64,000 bases of DNA from Paractinoplanes lichenicola. Lineage in GTDB: Bacteria; Actinomycetota; Actinomycetes; Mycobacteriales; Micromonosporaceae. The translations under genes were made by a program, and so were the position numbers. Location: contig NZ_JAENHO010000007.1 in the NCBI RefSeq assembly GCF_016785085.1, positions 372,001-436,000 on the forward strand. Direction: 5' to 3'. Positions 33,118-42,571 of the stretch are shown here, piece by piece. Positions within the stretch are counted from its first letter, which is position 1. Each line of letters begins with the position of its first letter. The notes beneath the pieces were generated by a model. That model saw only the letters and a list, made by a program, of their open reading frames with translations, was not told the DNA's origin and searched no databases.

Positions 33118-33753
33118 CTCGAAAATGCCAGTGGGTGAGACCACCGTCCGCGCGGCGCCCTCCGGGATGTGGATCTCGTAGCCGTCGATGAGAACCGTGA
33201 CGGCGCCGCGGAATCGGACGGTCTGCGCGGGGCGTCCCGGCTGCTGCGAGTCGAGGATGCGCAGGCGGGTCAGCGCCGCCCGGCGGCTCGGGGGCGCCGT
33301 CTGAAAGCGGCTCACGTAGTCCGCCGCCGCGTGCAGGACCTCCGGGGAGTCGCGGGCGTGTCCGATCAGGGCGTTGCAGGCGGCACGCAGCAGGCCCCGC
33401 ACCTGGCCCGCGGTGTGGCAGTGGTCGACCACCAGGCGGAACGCTTCCGTGGCGGGGCTGCCGTCGGCGCGGGGACGGCCCACGGCCACCACCTTGAGGT
33501 CGCTCTCGTGGACGCGGCAGACGGCACACCGATAATCCTGGGCGGTCCGCAGGGCGTCGTACTCTGCCGGCGTGAGGCCGTACTTCTGGCGCAGGTTGTC
33601 GGCCCGCCGCCCGTCCGCGCCCAGGCCGTCGCGGCGGCGGCGATTGGTCAGGCGGCTGCGCTCCCGGCACACCCCGCACGACTGGGTGGCCCGGCCCGCG
33701 GCGGACACGAACTGCTCGGGTGTTCTGTCATGGCCGCAGCGCGGGCATCTCAT
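33109..33753 (-). CDS. endonuclease VII-like HNH-type nuclease
   Basis: A 214-residue protein starting MRCPRCGHDRTPEQF. Two CxxC pairs (CPRC and CGVC) may form a zinc ribbon, and a third pair lies in YRCAVCRVHESDL. The catalytic part is LVVDHCHTAGQVRGLLRAAC followed by NALIGHARDSPE, the pattern of the phage T4 endonuclease VII (gp49) family, which cleaves branched DNA. A C-terminal 70-residue extension ends in RFRGAVTVLIDGYEIHIPEG. It is next to the palindromic repeat array; whether it acts there is unknown. Chromosomal copies are common in actinobacteria. Confidence 0.84.
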   Translation of the reverse strand: MRCPRCGHDRTPEQFVSAAGRATQSCGVCRERSRLTNRRRRDGLGADGRRADNLRQKYGLTPAEYDALRTAQDYRCAVCRVHESDLKVVAVGRPRADGSPATEAFRLVVDHCHTAGQVRGLLRAACNALIGHARDSPEVLHAAADYVSRFQTAPPSRRAALTRLRILDSQQPGRPAQTVRFRGAVTVLIDGYEIHIPEGAARTVVSPTGIFELL

Positions 33754-33814
33754 CGGGTCACGCTAGCCAGCCCCACCGACAATTCCGGGCCCCTCACCGT
33801 CTGCTGTGGACTGG

Positions 33815-33820
33815 TAGCGT
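33815..33820 (+). promoter_or_regulatory. probable -10 box TAGCGT of a leaderless gene
   Basis: TAGCGT ends exactly 6 nt before ATG 33827; no Shine-Dalgarno sequence is visible. Confidence 0.55.
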
Positions 33821-33826
33821 CCGGGC

Positions 33827-34963
33827 ATGCGTCGTCGTGGGGTTTTGATGCTTGCTGCGGGGTTGCCGTTCGTGGGGGCCGGGCTGGGAGGTGCGCCGGC
33901 CGGGGCCGCGGCTGTCGCAGGGCCGCCGCGGGGGCGGGTGGCCGGGTTGCTGGCGCGTGAGGATCATCTGGTGCGGCAGGCCAACAGGGATCGGCTGCGG
34001 GGGCTGGTGCTGCGGCTGAACTGGAAAGAAGCGCAGCTGGCGCAGGGCGCGGCCCTCAGTGAAGCAGCCACGGACGCGCTCGACCAGGCTGAGGCGCAGG
34101 CGGACACCCCCGCCGAGGACTATCCGTTCCTGAAGCTGCGCCTGGTGGCCGGGGTGGAGTCGCCGGACTGGGCGTTGCAGCTCGGCGAGGGTCCCATGAC
34201 CGGCTGGGTGGACCCGGACGACGCCACCAAGACCTACACCGTCCCGCGGTGGTGGCAGCCTGAATTCCTCACCGCGTACGAGGGCTGGTTGTCCGCGGTC
34301 GCCGAGGAGCTGGCGGGGCGGCCGCGGTGGGCCGAGGTGACGGTGTCGGCGACCTGCACCCTGTTCGCGGAGCCGTGCGTCAAGCAGTTCGGGGTGGCGG
34401 CCAACCGGACCACCGCACGGTGCGCCGGCTACACGGACGCCAAGGACCAGAACGCGTTGAAGTGGGCGATGGCCGCCCACGACCGGGTCCTCTCGCCGCA
34501 TGGCATCACGGCGTCGGTGGCGTACAACCCGTGGCAGACGCTCGACGGCTCCGGCGCGTTGAAGGTCTCCCCGGACACGACGATCGAGCTCATGGATCAC
34601 CAGAAGGACACCATGGGCCCGTACGGGGTCTGGGCGAACAACTCTTTGAGCGCGCACTGGGTGGGCAGCGAGCCGGCGCAGAACCGGCCCGACTACCAGT
34701 CGATGTACGACCACATGACCACAGCCGCCCAGGCGGGGCATCCGGTGCAGTTCCAGACGGCGACCCTCCCCAAGATCCAGGAGGGGGCGGATGACGTACA
34801 GGGGTCGGTCTTCGCCACCGCGTCGTGGGCGACCCGCCACCACGCCGTGTCGGTCGAGTTGCCGCGGTTGTGGGAGCAGGACGCCGACGTGATCAACCAG
34901 GGTCGCGCCGACGCCCTCAACGACCAGTTCGAGGCCAATGCCGCGCGGACACTCAGCCTTTGA
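33827..34963 (+). CDS. secreted TIM-barrel-like (glycoside hydrolase-type) protein
   Basis: A 378-residue exported protein. The N-terminus has three arginines and a hydrophobic stretch (RRRGVLMLAAGLPFVGAGLG), possibly a Tat or Sec signal. The mature part reads like a TIM barrel: LRGLVLRLNWKEAQLAQG, FLKLRLVAGVESPDWALQLG, LTAYEGWLSAVAEELAGRPR, EVTVSATCTLFAEPCVKQFG and ITASVAYNPWQTL. The glutamates expected of a retaining glycosidase are not in clear motifs, so activity is uncertain. It lies next to a sugar ABC operon, converging with it and overlapping the last permease gene by 11 nt. Confidence 0.68.
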   Translation: MRRRGVLMLAAGLPFVGAGLGGAPAGAAAVAGPPRGRVAGLLAREDHLVRQANRDRLRGLVLRLNWKEAQLAQGAALSEAATDALDQAEAQADTPAEDYPFLKLRLVAGVESPDWALQLGEGPMTGWVDPDDATKTYTVPRWWQPEFLTAYEGWLSAVAEELAGRPRWAEVTVSATCTLFAEPCVKQFGVAANRTTARCAGYTDAKDQNALKWAMAAHDRVLSPHGITASVAYNPWQTLDGSGALKVSPDTTIELMDHQKDTMGPYGVWANNSLSAHWVGSEPAQNRPDYQSMYDHMTTAAQAGHPVQFQTATLPKIQEGADDVQGSVFATASWATRHHAVSVELPRLWEQDADVINQGRADALNDQFEANAARTLSL

Positions 34964-35783
34964 CGGCTCCGGTGAGGCTGAACGCGCCGCCGAAGACGCG
35001 GGACATGGCGGTGTAGAGCAGCACCACCGGCAGGGTGTAGAGGATGGCGAACGCGGCCAGCTGGCCGTAGGCGACCTGGCCGTAGGTGGAGAAGAACGTG
35101 TAGATGGTGACCGACGCGGGCTGGCTGTCGGGGCTCTGCAGCAGGATGAACGGGACGAAGAAGTTGCCCCACTGGGTGACGAAGGTGAAGACGAACACGA
35201 CGGTGAGGCCGGGGATCATCAGCGGCAGGATGATCCGGCGCAGCGACTGCAGCCAGCCCGCGCCGTCGGTCCAGGCCGCCTCCTCCAGTTCGACCGGCAC
35301 CGAGTCCATGAAGTTCTTCATCATCCAGATCGCGAACGGCAGCGACGACGCGGCCATGAACAGGATCAGCGCGGGCACCGAGTCGGTGAGCTCGAACTGG
35401 CTGTACATGGTGTAGACGGGCACCATGACCGCGGTGATGGGCAGCCCGGTGGAGAACAGGATGCCATACAGGAAGATCCGGCCGAAACGGGAGCGGTATC
35501 GCGACAGCGGGTACGCCGCCAGGGTCGCCGCGAACACCGTGAGCAGGGCCGTCCCGCCCGAGATGATCAGTGAGTTGAGCACGGGCCGGAAGATGGTGTC
35601 GACGGTCAGCACGTCGGCGAAGTTGCGGAACGAGAACTCCCAGGTGATGTCGGCCGACAGGGCCGCGCCGGGCTGGATCGACGCGACGACCAGCCACAGG
35701 AACGGCAGGAAGAACGAGATGGCGACCAGGGCCAGCACGAGGTAAACAGCGAGCCGCATCGGGCCGCGGCGGGCGCCGGTCAC
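34953..35783 (-). CDS. sugar ABC transporter permease (MalG-type)
   Basis: A 276-residue CUT1 permease from GTG 35783, which overlaps the upstream permease's TGA by 4 nt. An ATG at 35759 is an alternative start. Six helices are apparent, and the EAA loop is LEEAAWTDGAGWLQSLRRII. With the MalF-type partner it forms the channel of the second sugar importer in this window. No ATPase gene is in the operon. Confidence 0.9.
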   Translation of the reverse strand: MTGARRGPMRLAVYLVLALVAISFFLPFLWLVVASIQPGAALSADITWEFSFRNFADVLTVDTIFRPVLNSLIISGGTALLTVFAATLAAYPLSRYRSRFGRIFLYGILFSTGLPITAVMVPVYTMYSQFELTDSVPALILFMAASSLPFAIWMMKNFMDSVPVELEEAAWTDGAGWLQSLRRIILPLMIPGLTVVFVFTFVTQWGNFFVPFILLQSPDSQPASVTIYTFFSTYGQVAYGQLAAFAILYTLPVVLLYTAMSRVFGGAFSLTGAVKG

Positions 35784-36649
35784 AGGTTGTCCACCTTGAT
35801 GAGCCGGACGTAGATCAGCGAGAAGATCGCGCCGATGACCAGCAGGACCAGGGCCATCGCGGTGCCGTAGCCGAGCTGGTAGAACTGGAACGACTCCTGA
35901 TACATGTAGATCGGCGTGGTCGAGCTCTTGGTGCCGGGCCCGCCCTTGGTCATCACGTAGATCAGGCCGAACGCGGCCAGGGTCTGCAGGGTGATGAGCA
36001 TCAGGTTGGTGACGATGGACCGGCGGATCAGCGGCAGGGTCACCGACCGCAGCCGCTGCCACGCCGACGCCCCGTCGACGGCCGCGGCCTCGTGCAGCTC
36101 GGGCGGCACGTCGTTGAGGGCGGCCTGATAGACCAGCATGGAGAACGCGGTGCCGCGCCACACGTTGGCCAGGATGACCGCCAGCATCGGCGTGGTGTAG
36201 AGCCAGTTCTGGTCGAGCCCGCCCCAGCCCAGGATGCCGTTGAGCGTGCCGTCGCGGTGCAGGTAGGAATACCAGCAGAAGCCGGCCACCACCTCGGGCA
36301 CCGTCCAGGCGCTGATCACCAGGCCGCTGACCAGGCCCCGGGCGACCGGGTTGCGGCCGCGCAGCAGCAGCGCGATGAGCAGGCCCAGCGTGTTCTGCCC
36401 GATGACGGCCGAGCCGACCACGAAGACCAGGGTCAGCCACAGCGAGTTCCAGAACTGGGCGTCGTTCCACATCGTGACGAAGTTGTCGGCCCCGATGAAG
36501 TTGACGTCGGCCGAGCCGGTCAGCGCGACGTCGGTGAACGCGCTGTAGACGGCCCAGATCAGCGGTCCGGCGAAGAACACCGCGAGCAGCAGCAGGGCCG
36601 GGGCGAACGCCCCGATCCGGGCTGCCCGCGGTGCGGTGGCGGTCGTCAT
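35780..36649 (-). CDS. sugar ABC transporter permease (MalF-type)
   Basis: A 289-residue permease starting at ATG 36649, overlapping the binding-protein gene's TGA (ATGA). Six helices, periplasmic loop SADVNFIGADNFVTMWNDAQ, and EAA loop HEAAAVDGASAWQRLRSVTL. Typical CUT1 MalF-like subunit without the extra long periplasmic domain of E. coli MalF. Confidence 0.9.
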   Translation of the reverse strand: MTTATAPRAARIGAFAPALLLLAVFFAGPLIWAVYSAFTDVALTGSADVNFIGADNFVTMWNDAQFWNSLWLTLVFVVGSAVIGQNTLGLLIALLLRGRNPVARGLVSGLVISAWTVPEVVAGFCWYSYLHRDGTLNGILGWGGLDQNWLYTTPMLAVILANVWRGTAFSMLVYQAALNDVPPELHEAAAVDGASAWQRLRSVTLPLIRRSIVTNLMLITLQTLAAFGLIYVMTKGGPGTKSSTTPIYMYQESFQFYQLGYGTAMALVLLVIGAIFSLIYVRLIKVDNL

Positions 36650-38007
36650 GAGGCGCTGGTCACCTTGTCGGGCCCGCCGACGGCCGAGGTGACCTGCTCG
36701 GCGAACGTCTTGGCGGCCTCGTCGACCGGGGCCTGACCGGTCATCACGGCCTCCATGGCGACTTGGATGGCGTTGGAGACGTTCGGGTAGTCCGGGTAGG
36801 CGGGCCGGAAATGGGTGACCTCGACCAGGTCGGTGAAGAACTCGAGCGACGGGTTGGACTCCAGGTAACGCGGGTCGGCGGCCACGTCCTTGCGCTCGGC
36901 GATCTGCCCGGCCGCGATGTCGTACTTGAGCGTGTTCTCCTTGTTCAGCATCGTGCTGACGAAGTCGAACGAGGCCTTCTTGTCGCCGGCGTTGGCGCCG
37001 ACCGAGAGCAGCCAGCCGCCGGACATGCTGGTCTTGCCGGGCGCCTCCCCGGTCTGCGTGGGCATCGCGGCGTAGCCGAGCTTCTTGCTCCAGTCCGGCC
37101 ACGGCTTGCTGCCGCTGTCGATCCAGGTGCTGCTGACCCAGGAGCCGTCGAGGCTGATGCCGAGCTTGCCGGTGGGGAACAGCTCGGTGTTGACCTTCGT
37201 GCCCCAGTTCGGGTCGAGGGCGTCCTGCGGGTCCGGCGCCAGCTTCTCGTCGAAGATCGTCTTGATGAAGGTGAGCGCGTCGGTGAAGCCCTTGCTCTGG
37301 ACGATCCACTTCTTCTGCGCGTCGTCGTAGAGGGTGTGCTTGGTGCCGTACAGCAGCATCTCGAAGCCCTGCATCGTCGCGCCCTCGCCGGCGCCCTTGC
37401 CTGAGTAGACGTTGAGCGGGGTCACCCCGGGCACCTTCTGCTTGATGGTGCGGGCCGCGGCGAGCACGTCGTCCCAGCTCTTGGGTTCCCACGGCTCGGC
37501 GATGCCGGCCTTGGCGAAGACCGTCTTGTCGTACCAGAGGGCGCGGGTGTCGGTGCCCATCGGCACCCCGTACGTCTTGCCGTCCTGGGCCTTGCCGGCG
37601 GCCTTGGCGGCGTCGGTGAACTGGGCCCAGTCGGCCCAGCCGTTCAGGTATTCGTCGATGGGGGCGAGGAACCCGGCCTGGATGTCGGTGTTGATCAGGA
37701 ACGTGTCCTCGTACATGACGTCGGGGGCGGTCTTGGGGGAGCGGTTCATCAGCGACAGCTTGGTGTAGTAGTCGTTCTCGGAGGCCTCGATCGGCACCAG
37801 CTCGACCGTGTACCCGGCGTGGGCCGCCTCGTACTCCTTCTTGACGTCCTGCAACTGCTGGTCGAGCTGGATGAACGTGCCGAACTTCTGGTAGGCGACG
37901 GTGATCGTCTTGTCGTCGTCACCGCCGCTGTCCGACCCGCCGCAGCCGGCCGAGGCCACGGTCAGGGTCAGCGCCGTGAGCGCGGCGAGAACGAGTTTGG
38001 GCCGCAT
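36646..38007 (-). CDS. sugar ABC transporter substrate-binding lipoprotein
   Basis: A 453-residue lipoprotein from ATG 38007: signal MRPKLVLAALTALTLTVASA with the lipobox Cys in SAGCGG. The mature part is a family 1 solute-binding protein (KTITVAYQKFGTFIQLDQQL, TYGVPMGTDTRALWYDKTVF, GKLGISLDGSWVSSTWID). First gene of the operon lipoprotein - permease - permease, divergent from a LacI gene. Ligand unknown; no hydrolase is encoded in this operon, though the secreted TIM-barrel protein is next door. Confidence 0.92.
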   Translation of the reverse strand: MRPKLVLAALTALTLTVASAGCGGSDSGGDDDKTITVAYQKFGTFIQLDQQLQDVKKEYEAAHAGYTVELVPIEASENDYYTKLSLMNRSPKTAPDVMYEDTFLINTDIQAGFLAPIDEYLNGWADWAQFTDAAKAAGKAQDGKTYGVPMGTDTRALWYDKTVFAKAGIAEPWEPKSWDDVLAAARTIKQKVPGVTPLNVYSGKGAGEGATMQGFEMLLYGTKHTLYDDAQKKWIVQSKGFTDALTFIKTIFDEKLAPDPQDALDPNWGTKVNTELFPTGKLGISLDGSWVSSTWIDSGSKPWPDWSKKLGYAAMPTQTGEAPGKTSMSGGWLLSVGANAGDKKASFDFVSTMLNKENTLKYDIAAGQIAERKDVAADPRYLESNPSLEFFTDLVEVTHFRPAYPDYPNVSNAIQVAMEAVMTGQAPVDEAAKTFAEQVTSAVGGPDKVTSAS

Positions 38008-38050
38008 CAGGACTCCTCTCGCGATCACAAGATCCATTGAGTATCGTCTC

Positions 38051-38077
38051 TGTAAACGTTCTCTGAAAACGTAATCA
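38051..38077. promoter_or_regulatory. tandem LacI-type operator-like sites
   Basis: TGTAAACGTTCTCT (38051-38064) and TGAAAACGTAATCA (38064-38077) each match the half-site pattern TGnAAACGTT around a central CG and directly abut. They lie between the divergent importer operon and the lacI gene, so one regulator could control both directions. Confidence 0.6.
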
Positions 38078-38130
38078 GATAGCCTTCACCGCGCAACAGT
38101 TATGACGGCCCGAGCTTGAAGGAGCGGACG

Positions 38131-39108
38131 TTGGCGCACCGGCGGCCCACGATGCACGACGTCGCGCGGGCGGCCGGGGTGAGCCCCGCGACGGTCTCGC
38201 GCGTGGTCAACAACGAGCGCTACATCCGGAAGGAGACCCGCGCCGCCGTCGAACAGGCCATCGCCGAGCTCGGCTTCGAGCGCAACGCGGCGGCCCGGTC
38301 GCTGCGCCCCGGGCAGACCACCAACACCGTCGCGCTGGTCATCGAGGACGCGGTCAACCCGTTCTGGTCGGCGGTCACCGACGGCGCGGAGGAGGTGGCC
38401 CGCCGCCACCAGCACATGCTCGTAGTGGCCAGCACCCGGCAGAGCTACGACCGCGAACGCGACCTGCTGCGCGACCTGGTGCTGCGCCGCCGGGTCGACG
38501 GGGTGCTGGTGGTGCCGACCGCGCACCCCCAGCGCGACCTGCACGCCGAGCTGAACCGGTGGGCGCCGATGGTGTTCCTGGACCGGACGCCGGCCGGGGT
38601 GCCCGCCGACGCGGTGGTGCTCGACAACCAGGGCGGCGCCCGCCGGGCCGTGGAGAGCCTGCTCGCCCAGGGCCACCGCCGCGTCGCCTACGTCGGCGGG
38701 GATCCGTCGGTCGGCACCGGCAAGTCCCGGCTGGCCGGCTACAAGCAGGCGCTCAAACGGGCCGGGCTGCCCTACGACCCGGCGCTGGTGCGGCTCAACG
38801 CGCACACCGTCGACGACGCCCGGGCCGCCGCCACGGGCCTGCTCGGCGACGCGGACGCGTTCTTCGCCGACAACAACCGCATGTGCGTGGGAGTGCTGCA
38901 CGCCGTGCGGGGCGTGCGGGTCGGGGTGGCCGCCTTCGACGACATCGAGTTCGCCGACCTGCTGCCGCACCCGATCACACTGGTCACCTATGACGCGGGC
39001 GCGTTCGGCGCGCACGCCGCGGAGTTGCTGTTCGCCCGGATGACCGGCGCCGACACCCCGCCCAAACGCTCGGTCTACCACACCACCCTGGTCACCCGCG
39101 GCGGTTAG
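38131..39108 (+). CDS. LacI-family regulator of the 35-38 kb sugar importer
   Basis: 325 residues from TTG 38131, which has AAGGAG 6 nt upstream; ATG 38152 is a second candidate. HTH: TMHDVARAAGVSPATVSRVV, hinge AARSLRPGQTTNTVALVIED, effector domain with VDGVLVVPTAHPQRDLHAEL, HRRVAYVGGDPSVGTGKSRL and VAAFDDIEFADLLPHPITLV. It is shorter than average at the effector end but intact. Divergent from the importer, the standard layout for local control by the imported sugar. Confidence 0.92.
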   Translation: MAHRRPTMHDVARAAGVSPATVSRVVNNERYIRKETRAAVEQAIAELGFERNAAARSLRPGQTTNTVALVIEDAVNPFWSAVTDGAEEVARRHQHMLVVASTRQSYDRERDLLRDLVLRRRVDGVLVVPTAHPQRDLHAELNRWAPMVFLDRTPAGVPADAVVLDNQGGARRAVESLLAQGHRRVAYVGGDPSVGTGKSRLAGYKQALKRAGLPYDPALVRLNAHTVDDARAAATGLLGDADAFFADNNRMCVGVLHAVRGVRVGVAAFDDIEFADLLPHPITLVTYDAGAFGAHAAELLFARMTGADTPPKRSVYHTTLVTRGG

Positions 39109-39221
39109 ACCCGGCCGGGGCAAAGAGACTTTGGGGCGGTTTGGGAGGTTCCCGGCGGCCGCGGCGGACCGAACCGGCCAAACGGGCAGTGAGCGGGGCC
39201 GAAGTCGAGGAACGTGAAGCC

Positions 39222-41399
39222 ATGGCTACATTCCTCTACCGGGTCGGCCGGTTCTGCTTCGGCCACCGCTGGGCGGTGCTGGGGGCCTGGGCCGGTGTGC
39301 TGGTCGCCGCGCTGGCGGGCATGGCGCTGCTGCAGAAGCCGACCAGCGACGCGTTCAGCATTCCCGGCACGCCCGCCCAGCAGGCCATCGACCTGCTGGC
39401 CGAGCGGTTCCCGCAGGCCGGCGCGCAGGCGTCGGGGGCCACCGCGCGGGTCGTGTTCTCCCAGCCCGGCAACAACACCCGGCTGAACCAGGAGGCCGTC
39501 GACCGGGCGGTCAACTCGCTCAAGGGACTGCCGCAGGTCGCCTCGGTCACCGGGCTGGCCCCCAACGCGGACGGCTCGGTGGCCTACACCCAGGTCACCT
39601 TCACCGTCCCGGCGGCCGAGCTGACCGGCGCGGCCCGTCAGGGGCTGGACGACGTGCTCATGTTCGCCCGCGCGGACGGGCTGATCGCCGAGGTCGGCGG
39701 GGACGCCGTGCAGAGCTCCGGGCACGCCCCGGTCGGCGAGGTCGTCGGGCTCATCGTGGCCGCCCTGGTGCTGATCGCCACGTTCCGCTCGCCCGCCGCG
39801 GCCGGGCTGCCGCTGCTGACCGCGATCATCGGGGTGGCGCTGGGGTTCGCCGGGATCGGCATCGCCACCCGGTTCGCCGACCTGTCCAGCACCACCAGCT
39901 CCCTGGCCATGATGCTGGGCCTGGCCGTGGCCATCGACTACGCCCTGTTCATCGTGTCGCGCTACCGCATCGAGCTGGCGCTGGGCCGCGACCGGATGGA
40001 CGCGGCCGGGCGGGCGGCCGGCACCGCGGGCAACGCCGTCGTGTTCGCCGGCCTCACCGTGATCATCGCGCTGGCCGGGCTGGCCGTGGCCGGCATCCCG
40101 TTCCTGACCCAGATGGGCGTGGCCGCGGCCGGCACCGTGGCGGTGGCCGTCGTCATCGCGCTCACCCTGCTGCCGGCGTTGCTCGCCGTGGCCGGCCACA
40201 GGATCAACCCCGCGCCCGTACGGGACCGGCTCGGCAAGCCCGCGTTCGGGGTGTGGTGGGTGCGGCTGATCGCCCGCCGCCCGGTCGTGGCGCTGCTGGC
40301 CACGGTCATCGGGCTCGGCGTCGTCGCCATCCCCGCGCACGACCTGCGCCTGGGCCTGCCCACCGACGGCAGCGCGGCCGCCGACACCAGCCCCCGCCGC
40401 GCGTACGACCTGCTCACCGACGGGTTCGGGCCCGGGTTCAACGGGCCGCTGACCGTGCTGGCCACCCCGGGCACCTCGGTCGAGGGCCTGGCCGGGGTGG
40501 CCATGGTCGTCCCGTCGGCCACCAACGAGGCCGGCGACACCGAGATCCTGACCGTCATCCCGACGACCGGGCCGCAGGACGCCGCCACCGAGGACCTCGT
40601 GCACCGGCTCCGCAACACCTCCGGGGTCCTCGGGGTCACCGGCACCACGGCGATCAACGTGGACGTCAGCGAGAAGCTGTCCGGCGCGTTGCTGCCCTAT
40701 CTGGCCCTGGTCGTCGGGCTGGCGTTCGTGCTGCTGGCCCTGGTGTTCCGCTCCCTGCTGGTCCCGCTGAAGGCGACTCTCGGGTTCCTGCTGTCGGTGG
40801 CGGCCACGTTCGGCGCGCTGGTGGCGGTGTTCCAGTGGGGGTGGCAGGCGTGGCTGCTCGGGATCACTCAGACCGGGCCGATCATCAGCTTCCTGCCGAT
40901 CCTGCTCATCGGCATCGTGTTCGGCCTGGCCATGGACTACCAGGTGTTCCTGGTGACCCGCATGCGGGAGGACTTCGTGCACGGCGCCCCGGCCCGGCAG
41001 GCCGTGGTCTCCGGTTTCGGGCACGGCGCCCGGGTCGTCACCGCCGCCGCGCTGATCATGATGAGTGTGTTCTTCGGGTTCATGCTCGGCCCCGAGGCGA
41101 TCATCAAGTCGATCGGGTTCGGGCTCGGCGTGGCCATCCTGTTCGACGCGATCGTGGTCCGGATGATCCTCGTGCCGGCCGTGATGCTGCTGGTCGGCAA
41201 GGCCGCGTGGTGGCTGCCGGGATGGCTCGACCGGGTGCTGCCCGACGTCGACGTCGAGGGCGAGAAACTGGCCCGCCACCTCGACGAGCACCCGCCCCCG
41301 GCCGACCCGCTGCGCTACGACCACGCCGAGCCGCGCGACCTCACCCGCACCGGCGAGGCCCCGGAGACGATCGAGTCCGCCGGCAGCCGCCCGATCTAG
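39222..41399 (+). CDS. MMPL-family RND transporter
   Basis: A 725-residue membrane protein from ATG 39222, with GAGGAA upstream. The layout is 1 + 5 + 1 + 5 transmembrane helices with two large extracytoplasmic loops (about 40-185 and 385-510). Signature stretches are AVAIDYALFIVSRYRIEL in the first half and VFGLAMDYQVFLVTRMRE in the second; the intramembrane Asp-Tyr pairs carry the proton relay in MmpL proteins. The cytosolic tail (about 60 residues) is charged. Members export lipids, siderophores or drugs by proton motive force; the substrate is unknown. Ends in a CTAG shared with the next, convergent gene. Confidence 0.92.
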   Translation: MATFLYRVGRFCFGHRWAVLGAWAGVLVAALAGMALLQKPTSDAFSIPGTPAQQAIDLLAERFPQAGAQASGATARVVFSQPGNNTRLNQEAVDRAVNSLKGLPQVASVTGLAPNADGSVAYTQVTFTVPAAELTGAARQGLDDVLMFARADGLIAEVGGDAVQSSGHAPVGEVVGLIVAALVLIATFRSPAAAGLPLLTAIIGVALGFAGIGIATRFADLSSTTSSLAMMLGLAVAIDYALFIVSRYRIELALGRDRMDAAGRAAGTAGNAVVFAGLTVIIALAGLAVAGIPFLTQMGVAAAGTVAVAVVIALTLLPALLAVAGHRINPAPVRDRLGKPAFGVWWVRLIARRPVVALLATVIGLGVVAIPAHDLRLGLPTDGSAAADTSPRRAYDLLTDGFGPGFNGPLTVLATPGTSVEGLAGVAMVVPSATNEAGDTEILTVIPTTGPQDAATEDLVHRLRNTSGVLGVTGTTAINVDVSEKLSGALLPYLALVVGLAFVLLALVFRSLLVPLKATLGFLLSVAATFGALVAVFQWGWQAWLLGITQTGPIISFLPILLIGIVFGLAMDYQVFLVTRMREDFVHGAPARQAVVSGFGHGARVVTAAALIMMSVFFGFMLGPEAIIKSIGFGLGVAILFDAIVVRMILVPAVMLLVGKAAWWLPGWLDRVLPDVDVEGEKLARHLDEHPPPADPLRYDHAEPRDLTRTGEAPETIESAGSRPI

Positions 41400-42526
41400 G
41401 CGGGCTGCGCCGCGGCCAGCAGGCGGGCCCGGGCCGGGTCACCGGCCCACGACGGGACGCGGTAGGCGCCGGGGTGGCGGGCCTCCAGGGTGAGCTGCCA
41501 GACCGTGCCGCGGCAGACGAACTCCTTCAGGACGGCCCCGGCGCGGCCCGCGACGTGCGCGCCGACGGCCCGGTCGTCGCGGCGGGCGAACTGGAAGATG
41601 CCGGACCGGCGGCCCAGGCTGATGCACTGGCCCAGGAAACCGGCCACGAACGGGCGCGGGTCCGCACCGGCGAGGCGGGCCAGGACGGTGTCCGCGGCGG
41701 CCACGCCCAGCGGGCCCGCGGCCTGGCAGCTCATCCGCAGCGGCCGCCCGGACGGTGCCGCCGCGTCCCCGGCGGCGACGATGCGCGACGAGGTCACGCT
41801 GGTCAGGGTCTCGTCGGTGAGCAACCGGCCGCCGGGGTCGACGGCGAGGCCGCTGCGAGTGGCCAGGTCCGGCACGCGGAAACCGGCGGCCCACACGGTG
41901 ACCGGGCTCGGCAGCACCCGGCCGTCGGCCAGCTCCACCGTGGCGGGGCCGACCGCGGCGACCCGGGCGTCGACCAGGGACACGCCGAGCCGGGTCAGGG
42001 TCGCGGCCACCGTGCGGCGCCCGCGCTCGTGCAGGTAGGGGCCGAGCTCGCCGATCAGCGTCACCGGGCGGCCCTGCTCGGCCAGTTCGGCGGCGGTCTC
42101 GATGCCGGTCGGGCCCGCCCCGGCCACGGTCACCGCCGCCGGCCCGGCCGCGCGCAGGCGTTGCGCCTCGGCCAGCGACGCGACGCAGAACGCGTGGGGC
42201 GGGGCCGCGCCGGTGCTGCCGGCGGCGTACACCAGGTAGTCGTAGCCGAGCGTGGCGCCGGTGGCCAGGGTGACGGTCCTGGCGGCGGCGTCGACGGTGG
42301 TGACGTCGCCGACCACCACCCGTACGCGGGGGGAAAGGATCTTCGCGAAGCCGACGGTCGCGGCGGCGGTGCCCGCGACGAGCTGGTGCAGCCGGATCCG
42401 CTCGACGAACACCGGCTGCGCGTTGATCAAAGTGATCCGCACGCCGGCGCGGCGGGTCAGGCGGTTGGCGGCCATCACACCCGCGTAGCCGCCACCGATC
42501 ACGATCACGTTCGAGGTCGCTGTCAT
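41396..42526 (-). CDS. NAD(P)/FAD-dependent oxidoreductase (NDH-2-like)
   Basis: A 376-residue flavoprotein. FAD-binding motif VIVIGGGYAGVMAANRLTRR at the N-terminus; NAD-binding motif AAVTVAGAGPTGIETAAELA near residue 150; a second FAD contact in RIVAAGDAAAPSG. The pattern fits type II NADH dehydrogenase / pyridine nucleotide-disulphide family proteins, but it is shorter than respiratory NDH-2 (about 430-460) and lacks the membrane-binding C-terminal helices, so it may use a soluble acceptor. Convergent with the MMPL gene, sharing CTAG. Confidence 0.85.
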   Translation of the reverse strand: MTATSNVIVIGGGYAGVMAANRLTRRAGVRITLINAQPVFVERIRLHQLVAGTAAATVGFAKILSPRVRVVVGDVTTVDAAARTVTLATGATLGYDYLVYAAGSTGAAPPHAFCVASLAEAQRLRAAGPAAVTVAGAGPTGIETAAELAEQGRPVTLIGELGPYLHERGRRTVAATLTRLGVSLVDARVAAVGPATVELADGRVLPSPVTVWAAGFRVPDLATRSGLAVDPGGRLLTDETLTSVTSSRIVAAGDAAAPSGRPLRMSCQAAGPLGVAAADTVLARLAGADPRPFVAGFLGQCISLGRRSGIFQFARRDDRAVGAHVAGRAGAVLKEFVCRGTVWQLTLEARHPGAYRVPSWAGDPARARLLAAAQPA

Positions 42527-42571
42527 GCACCTGCGTCACCGGGGCTTGTGGTTCTGTGACAGCGTGGGCGC

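Noticed and set aside
29859..33753. Anti-phage defence island (STAND protein plus nuclease)
   Set aside because: The STAND protein has the TPR architecture of transcriptional or signalling regulators, and the nuclease is on the other strand beyond a 700-bp gap; no effector partner is seen.
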